Positions 32,489 through 41,335 of a stretch of 43,852 bases of DNA are shown here, one piece after another. Under the pieces are notes generated by a model that saw only the letters and a program-made list of their open reading frames with translations, had not been told where the DNA came from and ran no database searches. A program made the translations under genes and the position numbers. The DNA comes from Croceibacterium_B sp035470785 (GTDB lineage Bacteria; Pseudomonadota; Alphaproteobacteria; Sphingomonadales; Sphingomonadaceae), in contig DATIQN010000037.1 of assembly GCA_035470785.1 (NCBI GenBank), positions 1-43,852 on the forward strand, read 5' to 3'. How positions within the stretch are numbered: the stretch's first letter is position 1; each line of letters opens with the position of its first letter.

Positions 32489-33103
32489 TTAACCGCCCAG
32501 CCGGCTGGCGCGTTCGGCCGCTTGGCGCACCGCGTTCAGGTCCAGCGCGCCCTTCGGTACGACCCAGCTGCCGCCGACGCACAGCACGGGTCCGAGCGCG
32601 AGCCAGTCGGGCGCGGTCGCTTCGCTGATCCCACCGGTTGGGCAGAAGCGCGCCTCGCCGAACGGGGCGGCCAGGGCCCTGAGCGCCGGAATTCCCCCCG
32701 CCGCCTCCGCGGGGAAGAACTTGAACCGCGTGAGCCCGAGGTCGAGCCCGCGCATGATGTCGCTCGCCGTGGCCACACCCGGAAGGTAAGGCACGCCGCT
32801 GCCGATGACCGCGTGACCGAAGTGGTCGGTCAGGCCGGGCGAAACGATGAATTCGGCGCCCGCTTCGATTGCCGCGTCGAGCTGGCGCTCGTTGACCACG
32901 GTCCCCGCGCCGACGATCGCGCCCGGGACCGCCTTCATCTCGCGGATAACGTCGAGCGCCGCAGGCGTGCGCAGCGTGACCTCGAGCACCGTGAGCCCGC
33001 CCGCGACAAGAGCTTCGGCAAGCGGCTTCGCCCTGGCAGCGTCCTCAATCACCAGCACCGGGATCACCGGCGCGGCGCGCATGATCTGTTCGATCGAGCT
33101 CAT
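32489..33103 (-). CDS. eda: KDPG aldolase (2-keto-3-deoxy-6-phosphogluconate aldolase)
   Basis: A 204-residue aldolase that cleaves KDPG into pyruvate and glyceraldehyde-3-phosphate, the last step of the Entner-Doudoroff route. The Schiff-base lysine is K128 (TRFKFFPAE), with E41 and R45 (EVTLRT) as partners, matching the known enzyme. It overlaps the end of glk by ATGA, so it is co-translated. It is the last gene of the zwf-edd-glk-eda operon. Confidence 0.96.
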   Translation of the reverse strand: MSSIEQIMRAAPVIPVLVIEDAARAKPLAEALVAGGLTVLEVTLRTPAALDVIREMKAVPGAIVGAGTVVNERQLDAAIEAGAEFIVSPGLTDHFGHAVIGSGVPYLPGVATASDIMRGLDLGLTRFKFFPAEAAGGIPALRALAAPFGEARFCPTGGISEATAPDWLALGPVLCVGGSWVVPKGALDLNAVRQAAERASRLGG

Positions 33104-34053
33104 GAGCCGTGCTCTGCCGCAAACGCCGCCACGGCGCCGTAGAGACCAGGCTGCGGGTGGACGATCATCTTCACCGGGATCCCGGCCATCATCGCCTCGT
33201 AATGCGGCTTGGCGCAGAAGCGTTTCCCGAAGTCGCTGCGGGGCAGGATCTCGCGCAGCTTCAGGCCGAGCCCTCCTGCCAGCACCAGCGCGCTCGCCCC
33301 GTGCGCCAGGGCGTAGTCGCCGGCGGCCGCACCAAGCGATGCGCAGAACCGCTCGACCGCCAGCGCCGCCCCCGCGTCCGTTCCCTCGAGGCCGTGCTGC
33401 CAGACCGCCCGATCGTCGGGGAGCCTTTCGCCGCCGAGCGCGTGATAGATCGGCACGATCCCCGGTCCTGCATTCACCCGCTCGGTCGCCACGCGGCCAT
33501 ACTTGTGCCGCAGCGCGGCGAGGATTGTGTCGTCGAGCTCGTCCTGCGGTGCGAAGCCGATGTGGCCGCCCTCGGTCGCCTGGACATGGTAGCCGCCGGG
33601 GAAGCGGTGGAAATGCGCCACGCCGAGCCCGGTGCCGGGGCCGATCACACTCACCGTGCCATTTTCGGGCAGCGGCTTGTCGGGTCCGCAGACGTGAACA
33701 AGCTGGTCGGCCGGCGCATGCGCCACGGCGTGCGCCACGGCGCCGAAGTCATTGAGCACCGTCACCGCGTCGAGTCCGGCGTCGCGCCGGAACGCGGAGA
33801 TGTGCAGCACCCACGGGCTGTTGGTCATCGGCACGGTGTCGCCCGTGACGGGACCGGCGATCGCGACAGCAGCAGCGCGGGGAAGGGTGATGCCGGCAAG
33901 CCGTTCGAATTCGTGCCACGCGCTTTCGAGGCCGCGGTGGTCGGCGGTCTCGAGCGTCACCGGCTCATCCAGCGAGATCGTGCCGTTCTCGATAGAAGCG
34001 AGCGCGAAGCGCGCATGGGTGCCGCCGACGTCCACCGCGACGAGACGGGTCAT
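33100..34053 (-). CDS. glk: Glucokinase
   Basis: A 317-residue glucokinase of the bacterial Glk family, phosphorylating glucose with ATP. The phosphate-binding VDVGGTHARFAL is at the N-terminus, the base is D102 (VLNDFGAVA), and GPGTGLGVA (about 138-146) plus LAGGLGLKL follow. It overlaps edd by ATGA. Its presence in the operon suggests glucose is taken up unphosphorylated and fed straight into the Entner-Doudoroff route. Confidence 0.95.
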   Translation of the reverse strand: MTRLVAVDVGGTHARFALASIENGTISLDEPVTLETADHRGLESAWHEFERLAGITLPRAAAVAIAGPVTGDTVPMTNSPWVLHISAFRRDAGLDAVTVLNDFGAVAHAVAHAPADQLVHVCGPDKPLPENGTVSVIGPGTGLGVAHFHRFPGGYHVQATEGGHIGFAPQDELDDTILAALRHKYGRVATERVNAGPGIVPIYHALGGERLPDDRAVWQHGLEGTDAGAALAVERFCASLGAAAGDYALAHGASALVLAGGLGLKLREILPRSDFGKRFCAKPHYEAMMAGIPVKMIVHPQPGLYGAVAAFAAEHGS

Positions 34054-35876
34054 AGCCCACCCTCCGCCAGCATCGCCGAGGCGCCAAGCTCGGCCTCGTC
34101 GGCCAATGCGCGGAACATTCCGAACAACTCGCGGCCAGTGCCGAGCTCGACCTCGCGCATCGGGGCGGGCTTACGACCTGTCAGGTCGGCACTGGTCGAG
34201 AGCGTCCCGTCCTCGGCCGAAACGCGCACCACGTCGCCGTCGTGCAGCAGTGCGAGGGGGCCCCAGACGCCGTCCTTCTCGAGCGCCTCGGGGCTGACGT
34301 GGATCGCCGCCGGGACCTTGCCGCTGGCCCCGGACATGCGCCCGTCGGTGACCAGCGCGACTTTGTAGCCGCGGTCCTGCACAACGCCGAGCACCGGGGT
34401 CAGCTTGTGCAGCTCGGGCATGCCATTGGCGCGCGGCCCCTGGAAGCGCACGACCACCACCACGTTGCGGTCGAGTTCGCCCGCCTCGAAGGCCTGCGCC
34501 ACTGCGGCCTGCGTCTCGAACACCCGGCACGGCGCCTCGACCGTCCAGCGCGACGGATCGACGGCGCTGGTCTTGAACACCGCGCGGCCAAGGTTGCCCT
34601 GGACGAGGCGCATCCCGCCGTCGGGCTGGAAGGGATTATCCGCTCCGCGCAGGATCGTCTGGTCGCCCGAGGGTCCCGGATCGCGCCAGGCGAGCGTCTC
34701 GCCGTCGAGCCATGGCTCCTGCGCGTAGGCGGACAGGTCGTCGCCGAACACGGTCATGATATCGCGATGGACCAGCCCGGCGTCCAGCAGTTCGCGGACG
34801 ACAAAGCCTAGCCCGCCTGCCGCCTGGAACATGTTCACGTCGCTAGCGCCGTTGGGATAGACCCGCGCCAGCGAAGGCACGACGTGGCTCAACTCGGCCA
34901 TGTCGCTCCAGTCGATGCGAATTCCCGCTGCCCGGGCGAACGCGGGTACGTGGATCGCGTGGTTGGTCGAGCCGCCGGTCGCCAGCAGGCCGACCGTGGC
35001 GTTGACGATCGCCTTTTCGTCGACACACTGCGCCAGTGGACGGCAGGCGTTGTCGCTGCGGGTGATCCGCGCCAGCCGGTGGACGCCGGCGCGGGTTAGT
35101 GCCTGGCGCAACGGCGTGCCGGGGTTGATGAAGGCCGATCCGGGCAGCGTGAGGCCCATCAGGTCGAGCATCATCAGGTTCGAATTGGCTGTGCCGTAGA
35201 ACGTGCACACGCCCGGCGCATGGTAGCTCGCGGCTTCGCTCGCGAGCAGTTCGGCGCGGGTCGCCTTGCCCTCGGCGTAAAGCTGGCGGACGCGCTGCTT
35301 TTCCTTGTTCGAAATGCCGGTCGGCATCGCCCCGGCGGAGAAGAACAGCGTCGGCAGGTAACCGAACCTCAAGCCCCCGATCAGCAGACCGGGCACGATC
35401 TTGTCGCACATGCCGAGCATCGCCACGGCGTCGTACATCGCGTGGCTAAGGCTGACCGCGGTCGACAGCGCGATCACGTCGCGGCTGAACAGCGACAGCT
35501 CCATGCCGTCGAGCCCCTGGGTGACGCCGTCGCACATTGCCGGGGTGCAGCCGGCGACTTGCGCGGTGGCCCCGGCCTCGCGTGCCCAGACCTTCATCAG
35601 CGGGGGATAGGCGCCGAACGGCTGATGCGAGGAGATCGTGTCGTTGTAGGCCGAAACGATCCCGATGTTCGGGCCCGCCCGGGCGGCGATCGAGTCCTTA
35701 TCCTCGCCCGTCGCGGCGAACCCGTGCGCCAGGTTGGAGCACGGCAGCGCGGTGTTGCGGTCGGCGTGGGCCTTGCCCTCGCGCTCCATCAAGTCGAGAT
35801 AGCGCCGGCGGCTGTCTTTCGAACGTTCGACGATGCGCTCGGTCACCCGGGCGACGGTGGGATGGAGTTCACTCAT
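34050..35876 (-). CDS. edd: 6-Phosphogluconate dehydratase
   Basis: A 608-residue member of the IlvD/Edd family that dehydrates 6-phosphogluconate to KDPG. Iron-sulfur and Mg2+ segments are visible: PCSNLAHGF, MCDGVTQGLDGMELS, DKIVPGL, and VCTFYGTANSN. The terminal LVTDGRMSGASG is a family landmark. It starts inside the end of zwf with an 8-base overlap (ATGAGTGA), so translation is coupled. The length is that of canonical Edd. Confidence 0.97.
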   Translation of the reverse strand: MSELHPTVARVTERIVERSKDSRRRYLDLMEREGKAHADRNTALPCSNLAHGFAATGEDKDSIAARAGPNIGIVSAYNDTISSHQPFGAYPPLMKVWAREAGATAQVAGCTPAMCDGVTQGLDGMELSLFSRDVIALSTAVSLSHAMYDAVAMLGMCDKIVPGLLIGGLRFGYLPTLFFSAGAMPTGISNKEKQRVRQLYAEGKATRAELLASEAASYHAPGVCTFYGTANSNLMMLDLMGLTLPGSAFINPGTPLRQALTRAGVHRLARITRSDNACRPLAQCVDEKAIVNATVGLLATGGSTNHAIHVPAFARAAGIRIDWSDMAELSHVVPSLARVYPNGASDVNMFQAAGGLGFVVRELLDAGLVHRDIMTVFGDDLSAYAQEPWLDGETLAWRDPGPSGDQTILRGADNPFQPDGGMRLVQGNLGRAVFKTSAVDPSRWTVEAPCRVFETQAAVAQAFEAGELDRNVVVVVRFQGPRANGMPELHKLTPVLGVVQDRGYKVALVTDGRMSGASGKVPAAIHVSPEALEKDGVWGPLALLHDGDVVRVSAEDGTLSTSADLTGRKPAPMREVELGTGRELFGMFRALADEAELGASAMLAEGGL

Positions 35877-37302
35877 GCCAGCTCACTCCGTTGCGTTCGG
35901 CGAGCGCGATCGCCGCGCTCGGGCCCCAACTGCCGGCGGCGTAGGGCTTCGGCTGCAGCCCCTCGCGCGTCCACTCCGCCCGGATCGCGTCGATCCACGC
36001 CCACTGCGCCTCGACCTCGTCGCGCCGGACAAACAGCGTCTGCTTGCCTTCGATCAGGTCGAGCAGCAGCCGTTCGTAGGCGATGCGCTTGTGGGTGCCG
36101 GTAAAGGCGTCGGGCATGGCAATGTCGAGCGGCACGGCGCGCAGCGCAATGCCCTCGCGGTCAAGGCCCGGCACTTTGGCCATCAGCGACAGCGAGATGT
36201 TCTCTTCGGGCTGGATGCCGATCACGAGCCTGTTGGGCTGCATTTTCGCGCCCGTGAAGATTGAGTGAGGCACGCAGCGGAACTGGACGACGATTTCGGT
36301 CACCCGCTCGGGCAGGCGCTTGCCGGTGCGCAGGTAGAACGGCACGCCCTGCCAGCGCCAGTTGTCGATGTGCGCCTTGAGCGCGACGAAAGTCTCGGTG
36401 CCGCTGTCGCGCTTCAGCTCCTCGTCGTAACCGGGGACTATCGCGCCGCCGACCGCACCGCCGCGGTATTGCCCGGTGACGCTCTCGTTGGCCTTGAGCG
36501 GGCGCAGCGCTCGCAGCACCTTGACCTTTTCGTCGCGCACCGGGTCGGCATCGAAGCTCGTCGGCGGCTCCATCGCCACGAGCGCGAGCAGCTGGAGCAT
36601 GTGGTTCTGGACCATGTCGCGCAAGGCGCCGGTCTGATCGTAGAAATCGACCCTGTCCTCCAGGCCGACTGTCTCGGCCACGGTGATCTGCACGTGGTCG
36701 ATATGGGTCGCGTTCCAAAGCGGTTCGAACAGGATGTTGGCGAAGCGCAGCGCGAGCAGGTTCTGGACTGTCTCCTTGCCCAGGTAGTGATCGATGCGAA
36801 AGATGCGCTGCTCGGGGAAGGCCGCGGCGACCGCGTCGTTGATCTCGCGGCTCGAGGCCAGGTCTATGCCGAGCGGCTTTTCGAGGCCGATGCGCACGCC
36901 TTCGCCGGTTAGACCGACCCGACGCAAACCTTCGATGGTCGTTTCGAACAGGCTCGGCGCGGTCGACAGGAAGATTGCCAGCCGGTCCTTCGAATCGCCT
37001 ACTGCCTGGGCCAGCTCGTCGAACCCTTCAGGCGTGGTCACGTCGTTCGGCTGGTAGTGCAGCCGGTTGAGGAAATCGGCCATGCTCCCGCGCCGGTCGG
37101 CGAGGAGGAACTTCTCGAGCGCAGCACGGGCGAAGTTGCGGTACTCGGCGTCGCTCATTGGCGAGCGCGCGGTACCGACGATGCGCAGGCCCTCGGGCAG
37201 CAAGTGATCGGCGTCTAGCGCGCACAGCGACGGCAACAGCATCCGCCGAGCGAGATCGCCGGTAGCGCCGAACAGCAGCAGCGTGTCGGCGGTGAAGCTC
37301 AT
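35869..37302 (-). CDS. zwf: Glucose-6-phosphate dehydrogenase
   Basis: A 477-residue enzyme that oxidises glucose-6-phosphate to 6-phosphogluconolactone and makes NAD(P)H. The nucleotide-binding turn is FGATGDLARRMLLPSL, and the catalytic segment is RIDHYLGKE. It is the first gene of the operon. ATG 37302 is chosen because it begins at MSFTADTLLLFG; the frame to 37362 adds 20 residues without homology. A gene-free stretch of 152 bases lies upstream; I saw no clear operator for a HexR/RpiR regulator there. No pgl gene is seen in the operon. Confidence 0.97.
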   Translation of the reverse strand: MSFTADTLLLFGATGDLARRMLLPSLCALDADHLLPEGLRIVGTARSPMSDAEYRNFARAALEKFLLADRRGSMADFLNRLHYQPNDVTTPEGFDELAQAVGDSKDRLAIFLSTAPSLFETTIEGLRRVGLTGEGVRIGLEKPLGIDLASSREINDAVAAAFPEQRIFRIDHYLGKETVQNLLALRFANILFEPLWNATHIDHVQITVAETVGLEDRVDFYDQTGALRDMVQNHMLQLLALVAMEPPTSFDADPVRDEKVKVLRALRPLKANESVTGQYRGGAVGGAIVPGYDEELKRDSGTETFVALKAHIDNWRWQGVPFYLRTGKRLPERVTEIVVQFRCVPHSIFTGAKMQPNRLVIGIQPEENISLSLMAKVPGLDREGIALRAVPLDIAMPDAFTGTHKRIAYERLLLDLIEGKQTLFVRRDEVEAQWAWIDAIRAEWTREGLQPKPYAAGSWGPSAAIALAERNGVSWHE

Positions 37303-37454
37303 TCGGTGGGCTCTCTTGTCATTTCCCTCCCGTCCATGCGTCGCCGCCACGGGTTCCCGCAAGCGGTAATGTCACCAGTTTCGCGGGGACGTTGCCATAA
37401 TGTCGAGGTTGTGGGCCACGCGGGGGCAACGCATCGCCGGCGGGGTGGTTTCGC

Positions 37455-37871
37455 TCAGTCGCCCATCGCCTGCGCCACGACGTAGCGCTTGTGTGCCTCG
37501 TGACGGTGCTCGACCAGGTAGACGCCCTGCCAGCTGCCGAGCATCATCTTGCCGTCGGCCAGCGGGATCGTCAGCGCGCTGCCGGTGAGCATCGCCTTGA
37601 CGTGCGCCGGCATGTCGTCGCGCCCTTCGGAGCTATGCTCGTAGCCGTCGCCCTCGGGCGCGGCGAAGTCGAGCCAGCGCAGGATGTCGCGCTTGACCGC
37701 CGGGGAGGCGTTCTCGGTGATCAGCAAGCTGGCGCTGGTGTGCTGGCAGAACAGCGTGACCTGACCCATGCGGATGTCGGTCGCGCGGATCCAGCTGTTG
37801 ACGTCGTCGGTAACCTCGCGGAATCCTTGCCCGTCGGTATCGAACGTCAGAATGGCGAGCGCCTGGTGCAT
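37455..37871 (-). CDS. YjbQ/UPF0047 family protein
   Basis: A 138-residue protein of the YjbQ family, some members of which have weak thiamine-phosphate synthase activity, though the cellular role is unclear. Conserved stretches are CQHTSASLLITENASP, DYEH-type region GDGYEHSSEGRDDMPAHVKAM, and GTWQG-equivalent GSWQGVYLVEHR. The ATG is at 37871. It lies 152 bases upstream of zwf on the same strand and 20 bases from an alkB-like pseudogene on the other. Confidence 0.88.
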   Translation of the reverse strand: MHQALAILTFDTDGQGFREVTDDVNSWIRATDIRMGQVTLFCQHTSASLLITENASPAVKRDILRWLDFAAPEGDGYEHSSEGRDDMPAHVKAMLTGSALTIPLADGKMMLGSWQGVYLVEHRHEAHKRYVVAQAMGD

Positions 37872-37891
37872 CGGCTCCCTATATCGGCAAA

Positions 37892-38383
37892 ATGCTTAAT
37901 CAGGGTGAATTGTTCGCCGCGCCGCCGATAGTGCCCGGATTGCAATGGGTTGGCGAGACGGTAAGCGATGTCGAGTAGCGCGCGCTGGCCGCGCACATCG
38001 ACGCGGCGCCGCTGGCGCGGTTCAAGTTAGGCCAGTGGGAAGGCAAGCGTCTGACGGTCCACTACGGCTCCGCCTACGACTTCAGCCGCCACTTCCTGGA
38101 CGAAGCGCCGCCGCTCCTCGAATGGCTGGTCGCGGTGCGCGACAAGCTCACCCCGCAGGTCGGCCGCGACCCGGCCGGGTTCGTCGCGGCGCTGCTGATC
38201 CTCTACGATCCCGGAGCAGGCATCGGCTGGCACCGCACCGCCGATGGCTGCGAGCGCCGCAGCGTCGAGCTGCCGCCGCGCTCGCTCTACCTGCTCTCGG
38301 GCGAGGTTCGCAGAGAATGGGAGCACTCGATCGCGCCACTGGACGTGACGCGACGCTCGATCACTTTGAGAACGCCGCGCTAA
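37892..38383 (+). pseudogene. Broken AlkB-like 2OG-Fe(II) dioxygenase
   Basis: The frame from ATG 37892 reads as an AlkB-type DNA-repair oxygenase but is damaged twice. There is an in-frame TAG at 37976-37978 (29th codon, in a stretch ending SDVE). Intact AlkB-family proteins read GIGWHRD and then need about 25 residues of core strand; here GIGWHR is followed directly by TADGCERRSVELPPRS (junction near 38236), losing that core strand. The rest (GQWEGKRLTVHYGSAYDF, LLSGEVRREWEHSI) is well preserved, so the damage looks recent or is an assembly error. No in-frame start lies between the TAG and codon 82. Confidence 0.78.
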
Positions 38384-38467
38384 GCGCGTTTCCGTTCGCG
38401 GGCTGGACGGCGGCGTGGGAGTGCGCCACATTCGACGAAACGAAAAAAGATCGGGGAGGAAAGCCGC

Positions 38468-40021
38468 ATGAAACAGGCACTTGTTGCGCTCGGCGCAGCG
38501 CTGGCGCTGATGTCGGGGACCGCGCACGCGGCCATCACGCAGGTGCAGACCTCCGCCGGGGCGGTGCAGGGCGAGGCCGTCGACGGGATCGGCGAGTTCA
38601 AGGGCATTCCCTTCGCCGCGCCGCCTGTGGGTGACCTGCGCTGGAAGGCGCCGCAGCCGGTCGCGCCGTGGCAGGGGGTGCGCAACACGGTCGCGTTCGG
38701 GCCGGCCTGCATACAGGGCCCGATCCTCGCGCAGATGGGTAGCGCTGCGGCGCAGTTGGAAGACTGCCTCTACATCGACGTGTGGACCCCGGCGAACACA
38801 CCGGCCGACAAGCTGCCGGTGATCGCTTGGATCTACGGCGGCGGGTTCAACTCGGGCGCCACCAGCGTACCGATGTACGACGGGGCCAACTTCGCACACC
38901 AGGGCGTGGTGCTCGTCAGCCTGTCGTACCGTGTCGGCCCGTTCGGTTTCCTCGCGACGCCGGAACTGAGCGCCGAGAGCGGCCACGGCTCGGGCAACTT
39001 CGGCCTCCTCGACCTCGTCGCCGCGCTCCACTGGGTGCACGACAATATCGGCGAGTTCGGCGGCGACTCGGCGAAAGTCACGATCATGGGCCATTCGGCC
39101 GGCAGCATGGCGGTGAGCGAGCTGGTCGCTTCGCCGCTGGCCCGCCGCCTGTTCCGCGGGGCGATCGCCGAAAGCGGCGCCAATTTCGCCCCGCCGGGCT
39201 CGTTCGCCGCTGCCGGCGTGCCGCTACTGGCCCAGGCCGAGGCGAGCGACAAGGCGTGGCTCGCCGGGCTCGGCGCGAGCACGCTTGCCGAAGCGCGCGC
39301 GCTGCCAGCCGACAAGCTCGATGCCGCCCAGCGCGACAAGAGCGCGCCGCGCTTCGGGCCGGTGCTGGACGGCTACGTCATCCCCGGCGACCAGACGTTG
39401 TTGTGGCAGCACGGGCGCTATGCCGACGTGCCGATCTTGATCGGCACCACGTCCGACGAGGCCGCGGTGTTCGGTGGCCGCCGCACGATCACCCCGGCCG
39501 ATTTCGAGAAGGAAGTCCGCGACGGCTATGGCGCCAAGGCCGACGAAATCCTCACCGCCTACCCGCACGCCAGCGACGTCGAAGCGGCCCGCTCGACCAA
39601 GAACCTGAGGACCGAGACGACATTCACCTCGAACATGTTCACCTGGGCGCGGCTGCAGGCCCAATACGGCAAGTCGCCGGCCTACGCCTATTACTTCCAC
39701 CGGCCGACCGCCGGCGACCCCGAAGGCTCGGGCCACGGCAGCGAGGTGCCGCTGGTGTTCGCCAACGAGGATCATCGCGCCGGCCGCCCGGCATGGGGCG
39801 ACGAGGACCGCGCCTTGTCCAAGGAACTGCAGGGCTATTGGGTTAACTTCGCCAAGACCGGCGATCCCAACGGCCCCGGCCTGCCGCGCTGGCCGAAATT
39901 CCAGCCCGGCAAGATCACCGTGATGGAGCTCGGCAAGGACAACAAGCCGATCGCGCTGCCGCTCGAATGGCGACTCAAAACGATCGACGATTACTACGCC
40001 TGGCGCCGCGCGAGCGGGTAA
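38468..40021 (+). CDS. Secreted type B carboxylesterase
   Basis: A 517-residue alpha/beta hydrolase with a signal peptide cut near AHA (about residue 22), so it acts in the periplasm or outside. The N-terminal GIPFAAPPVGDLRW and ACIQ... EDCLYIDVWTP segments are typical of the type B family. The nucleophile serine is S210 in GHSAGS (family consensus GESAGG), and TSDEAAVFG and SGHGSEVPLVF supply the acid and histidine regions. GGGAGGA lies upstream. It is followed by three more exported proteins in one operon, which suggests breakdown of an ester-bearing compound. Confidence 0.88.
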   Translation: MKQALVALGAALALMSGTAHAAITQVQTSAGAVQGEAVDGIGEFKGIPFAAPPVGDLRWKAPQPVAPWQGVRNTVAFGPACIQGPILAQMGSAAAQLEDCLYIDVWTPANTPADKLPVIAWIYGGGFNSGATSVPMYDGANFAHQGVVLVSLSYRVGPFGFLATPELSAESGHGSGNFGLLDLVAALHWVHDNIGEFGGDSAKVTIMGHSAGSMAVSELVASPLARRLFRGAIAESGANFAPPGSFAAAGVPLLAQAEASDKAWLAGLGASTLAEARALPADKLDAAQRDKSAPRFGPVLDGYVIPGDQTLLWQHGRYADVPILIGTTSDEAAVFGGRRTITPADFEKEVRDGYGAKADEILTAYPHASDVEAARSTKNLRTETTFTSNMFTWARLQAQYGKSPAYAYYFHRPTAGDPEGSGHGSEVPLVFANEDHRAGRPAWGDEDRALSKELQGYWVNFAKTGDPNGPGLPRWPKFQPGKITVMELGKDNKPIALPLEWRLKTIDDYYAWRRASG

Positions 40022-40117
40022 TCGGGTGATGTCATTCGGATGATGACGAACCGCTCGCGAGATGCCAGAATAGACCGAGTCAACAAGGGCATGTCCCCGC
40101 CCCCGGGAGTTGGATTT

Positions 40118-40501
40118 ATGCGTTTTTCTATTGCCTGCGCCGTTGCGCTGGCGCTTTGCCTGCCCGCTGTTCCGGTCCAGGCGCACCATTCGATGGCGAT
40201 GTTCGACCAGACGAAGACCGTCACTCTCACCGGCACGGTTCGCCAGTTCCAGTGGACCAATCCGCATTGCTACATCCAGTTGATGGTCAAGGATGCCGCC
40301 GGCAAGCAGACCGAGTGGAGCTTGGAGATGGGCGCCCCGATGTATCTATACGCCAAAGGCTGGCGGCCCTCGAGCCTCAAGGCCGGTTCCCAGATCAGCG
40401 TGACGATAAACCCGCTGCGCAACGGCGACCCGGGCGGGATCGTCCTTACCGCCACGGCCGACGGCAAGCAGATCGGCAAGTCTCTGGCGCGGACGTCCTG
40501 A
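40118..40501 (+). CDS. DUF6152-family exported protein
   Basis: A 127-residue secreted protein. The signal peptide ends at VQAHHS (about residue 23). The rest is a small beta-rich domain with HHSMAMFDQTKTVTLTGTV and FQWTNPHCYIQL, the DUF6152 signature; function is unknown. ATG 40118 follows CGGGAG. The preceding gene ends 97 bases away and the next begins two bases after its stop, so it is probably co-transcribed with the next two. Confidence 0.83.
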   Translation: MRFSIACAVALALCLPAVPVQAHHSMAMFDQTKTVTLTGTVRQFQWTNPHCYIQLMVKDAAGKQTEWSLEMGAPMYLYAKGWRPSSLKAGSQISVTINPLRNGDPGGIVLTATADGKQIGKSLARTS

Positions 40502-40503
40502 CC

Positions 40504-41313
40504 ATGCGGGCTGTTTCCTGGCTTGCAGTGCCTGCGCTGCTCGCTCTCGTCGCCGGATCGGCGGTGGCCGGCAAGGCTCCAGCGGGAAGCCGCGCCACGG
40601 CCGCCACCAAGCTGCCGGACTGGAGCGGGCTGTGGGTTCCCGAAGGCAATGACACGGCCATCAGCGGCCTGCCCGAGAACCTGACCGAAGCGCGCGCCGA
40701 GGGAAAGAGCGCGCCTTCGGGCGGTTTCAACCGGCCGCTGTTCGGTTTCGGCGCGCCGTGGAACGATGAAGGCAAGCGCCGCCAGGCGCTGCGGCAAACG
40801 GAGACCGCCAACTGCCGCGCGCAAGGCTGGGGCTTCCCGATGATGATGAACGCCGACGCGCCGATCCAGTTCTTCGTCACGCGGGGCAAGGTGATGATCG
40901 TCAACGCCTACCGCGACGTGACCGACGTGCGGATGGCCAAGGCCCATCCGTCGCAAGACGACTTGTGGCCAACTGTGTGGGGCGATTCGATCGGCCACTG
41001 GGAGGGTGACACGCTGGTGATCGATTCGATCGCAGTGAAGAACCCCCACGAATACTTCCACGGCGCTCCGCCGCTGTCCGACAAGGCGCATTACGTCCAG
41101 CGCATCCGGATGGACAAGCGGAACCACCTGGTCAACGACATCACGATCGAGGATCCGACCACGCTGACCAAGCCGTGGACGGCGCACCTCGCGTACCAGC
41201 CGGCCGAAGGGTTCGACCGGATGGTCTACGACACTTACGACAACGACCGGACCGAGTGCGGCACCGACAGTGGCATCGCGCCGTCGAAGGTCGGCGAGGC
41301 CGGCGGCGAATAA
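40504..41313 (+). CDS. Exported protein of unknown function
   Basis: A 269-residue protein with a signal peptide (hydrophobic to about residue 22, SAVAG). I do not recognise a known domain. Visible features are PDWSGLWVPEG near the start, an Asn/Gly/Phe-rich segment (FNRPLFGFGAPW), the repeated GDSIGHWEGDTLVIDS pattern, and two cysteines (TANCRAQGW, TECGTDS). It resembles proteins annotated as hypothetical near DUF6152 in sphingomonads, from memory. It begins two bases after the DUF6152 gene and precedes the SMP-30-like gene by 22 bases. Confidence 0.72.
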   Translation: MRAVSWLAVPALLALVAGSAVAGKAPAGSRATAATKLPDWSGLWVPEGNDTAISGLPENLTEARAEGKSAPSGGFNRPLFGFGAPWNDEGKRRQALRQTETANCRAQGWGFPMMMNADAPIQFFVTRGKVMIVNAYRDVTDVRMAKAHPSQDDLWPTVWGDSIGHWEGDTLVIDSIAVKNPHEYFHGAPPLSDKAHYVQRIRMDKRNHLVNDITIEDPTTLTKPWTAHLAYQPAEGFDRMVYDTYDNDRTECGTDSGIAPSKVGEAGGE

Positions 41314-41335
41314 CCGCACCGGAAGGGGAGAACTT

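Noticed and set aside
33109..34368. A 419-residue plus-strand frame
   Set aside because: It is antisense to glk and edd, whose motifs are complete.
37303..37454. Operator or riboswitch upstream of zwf
   Set aside because: I looked for HexR/RpiR-type palindromes and known riboswitch shapes and found no convincing match.
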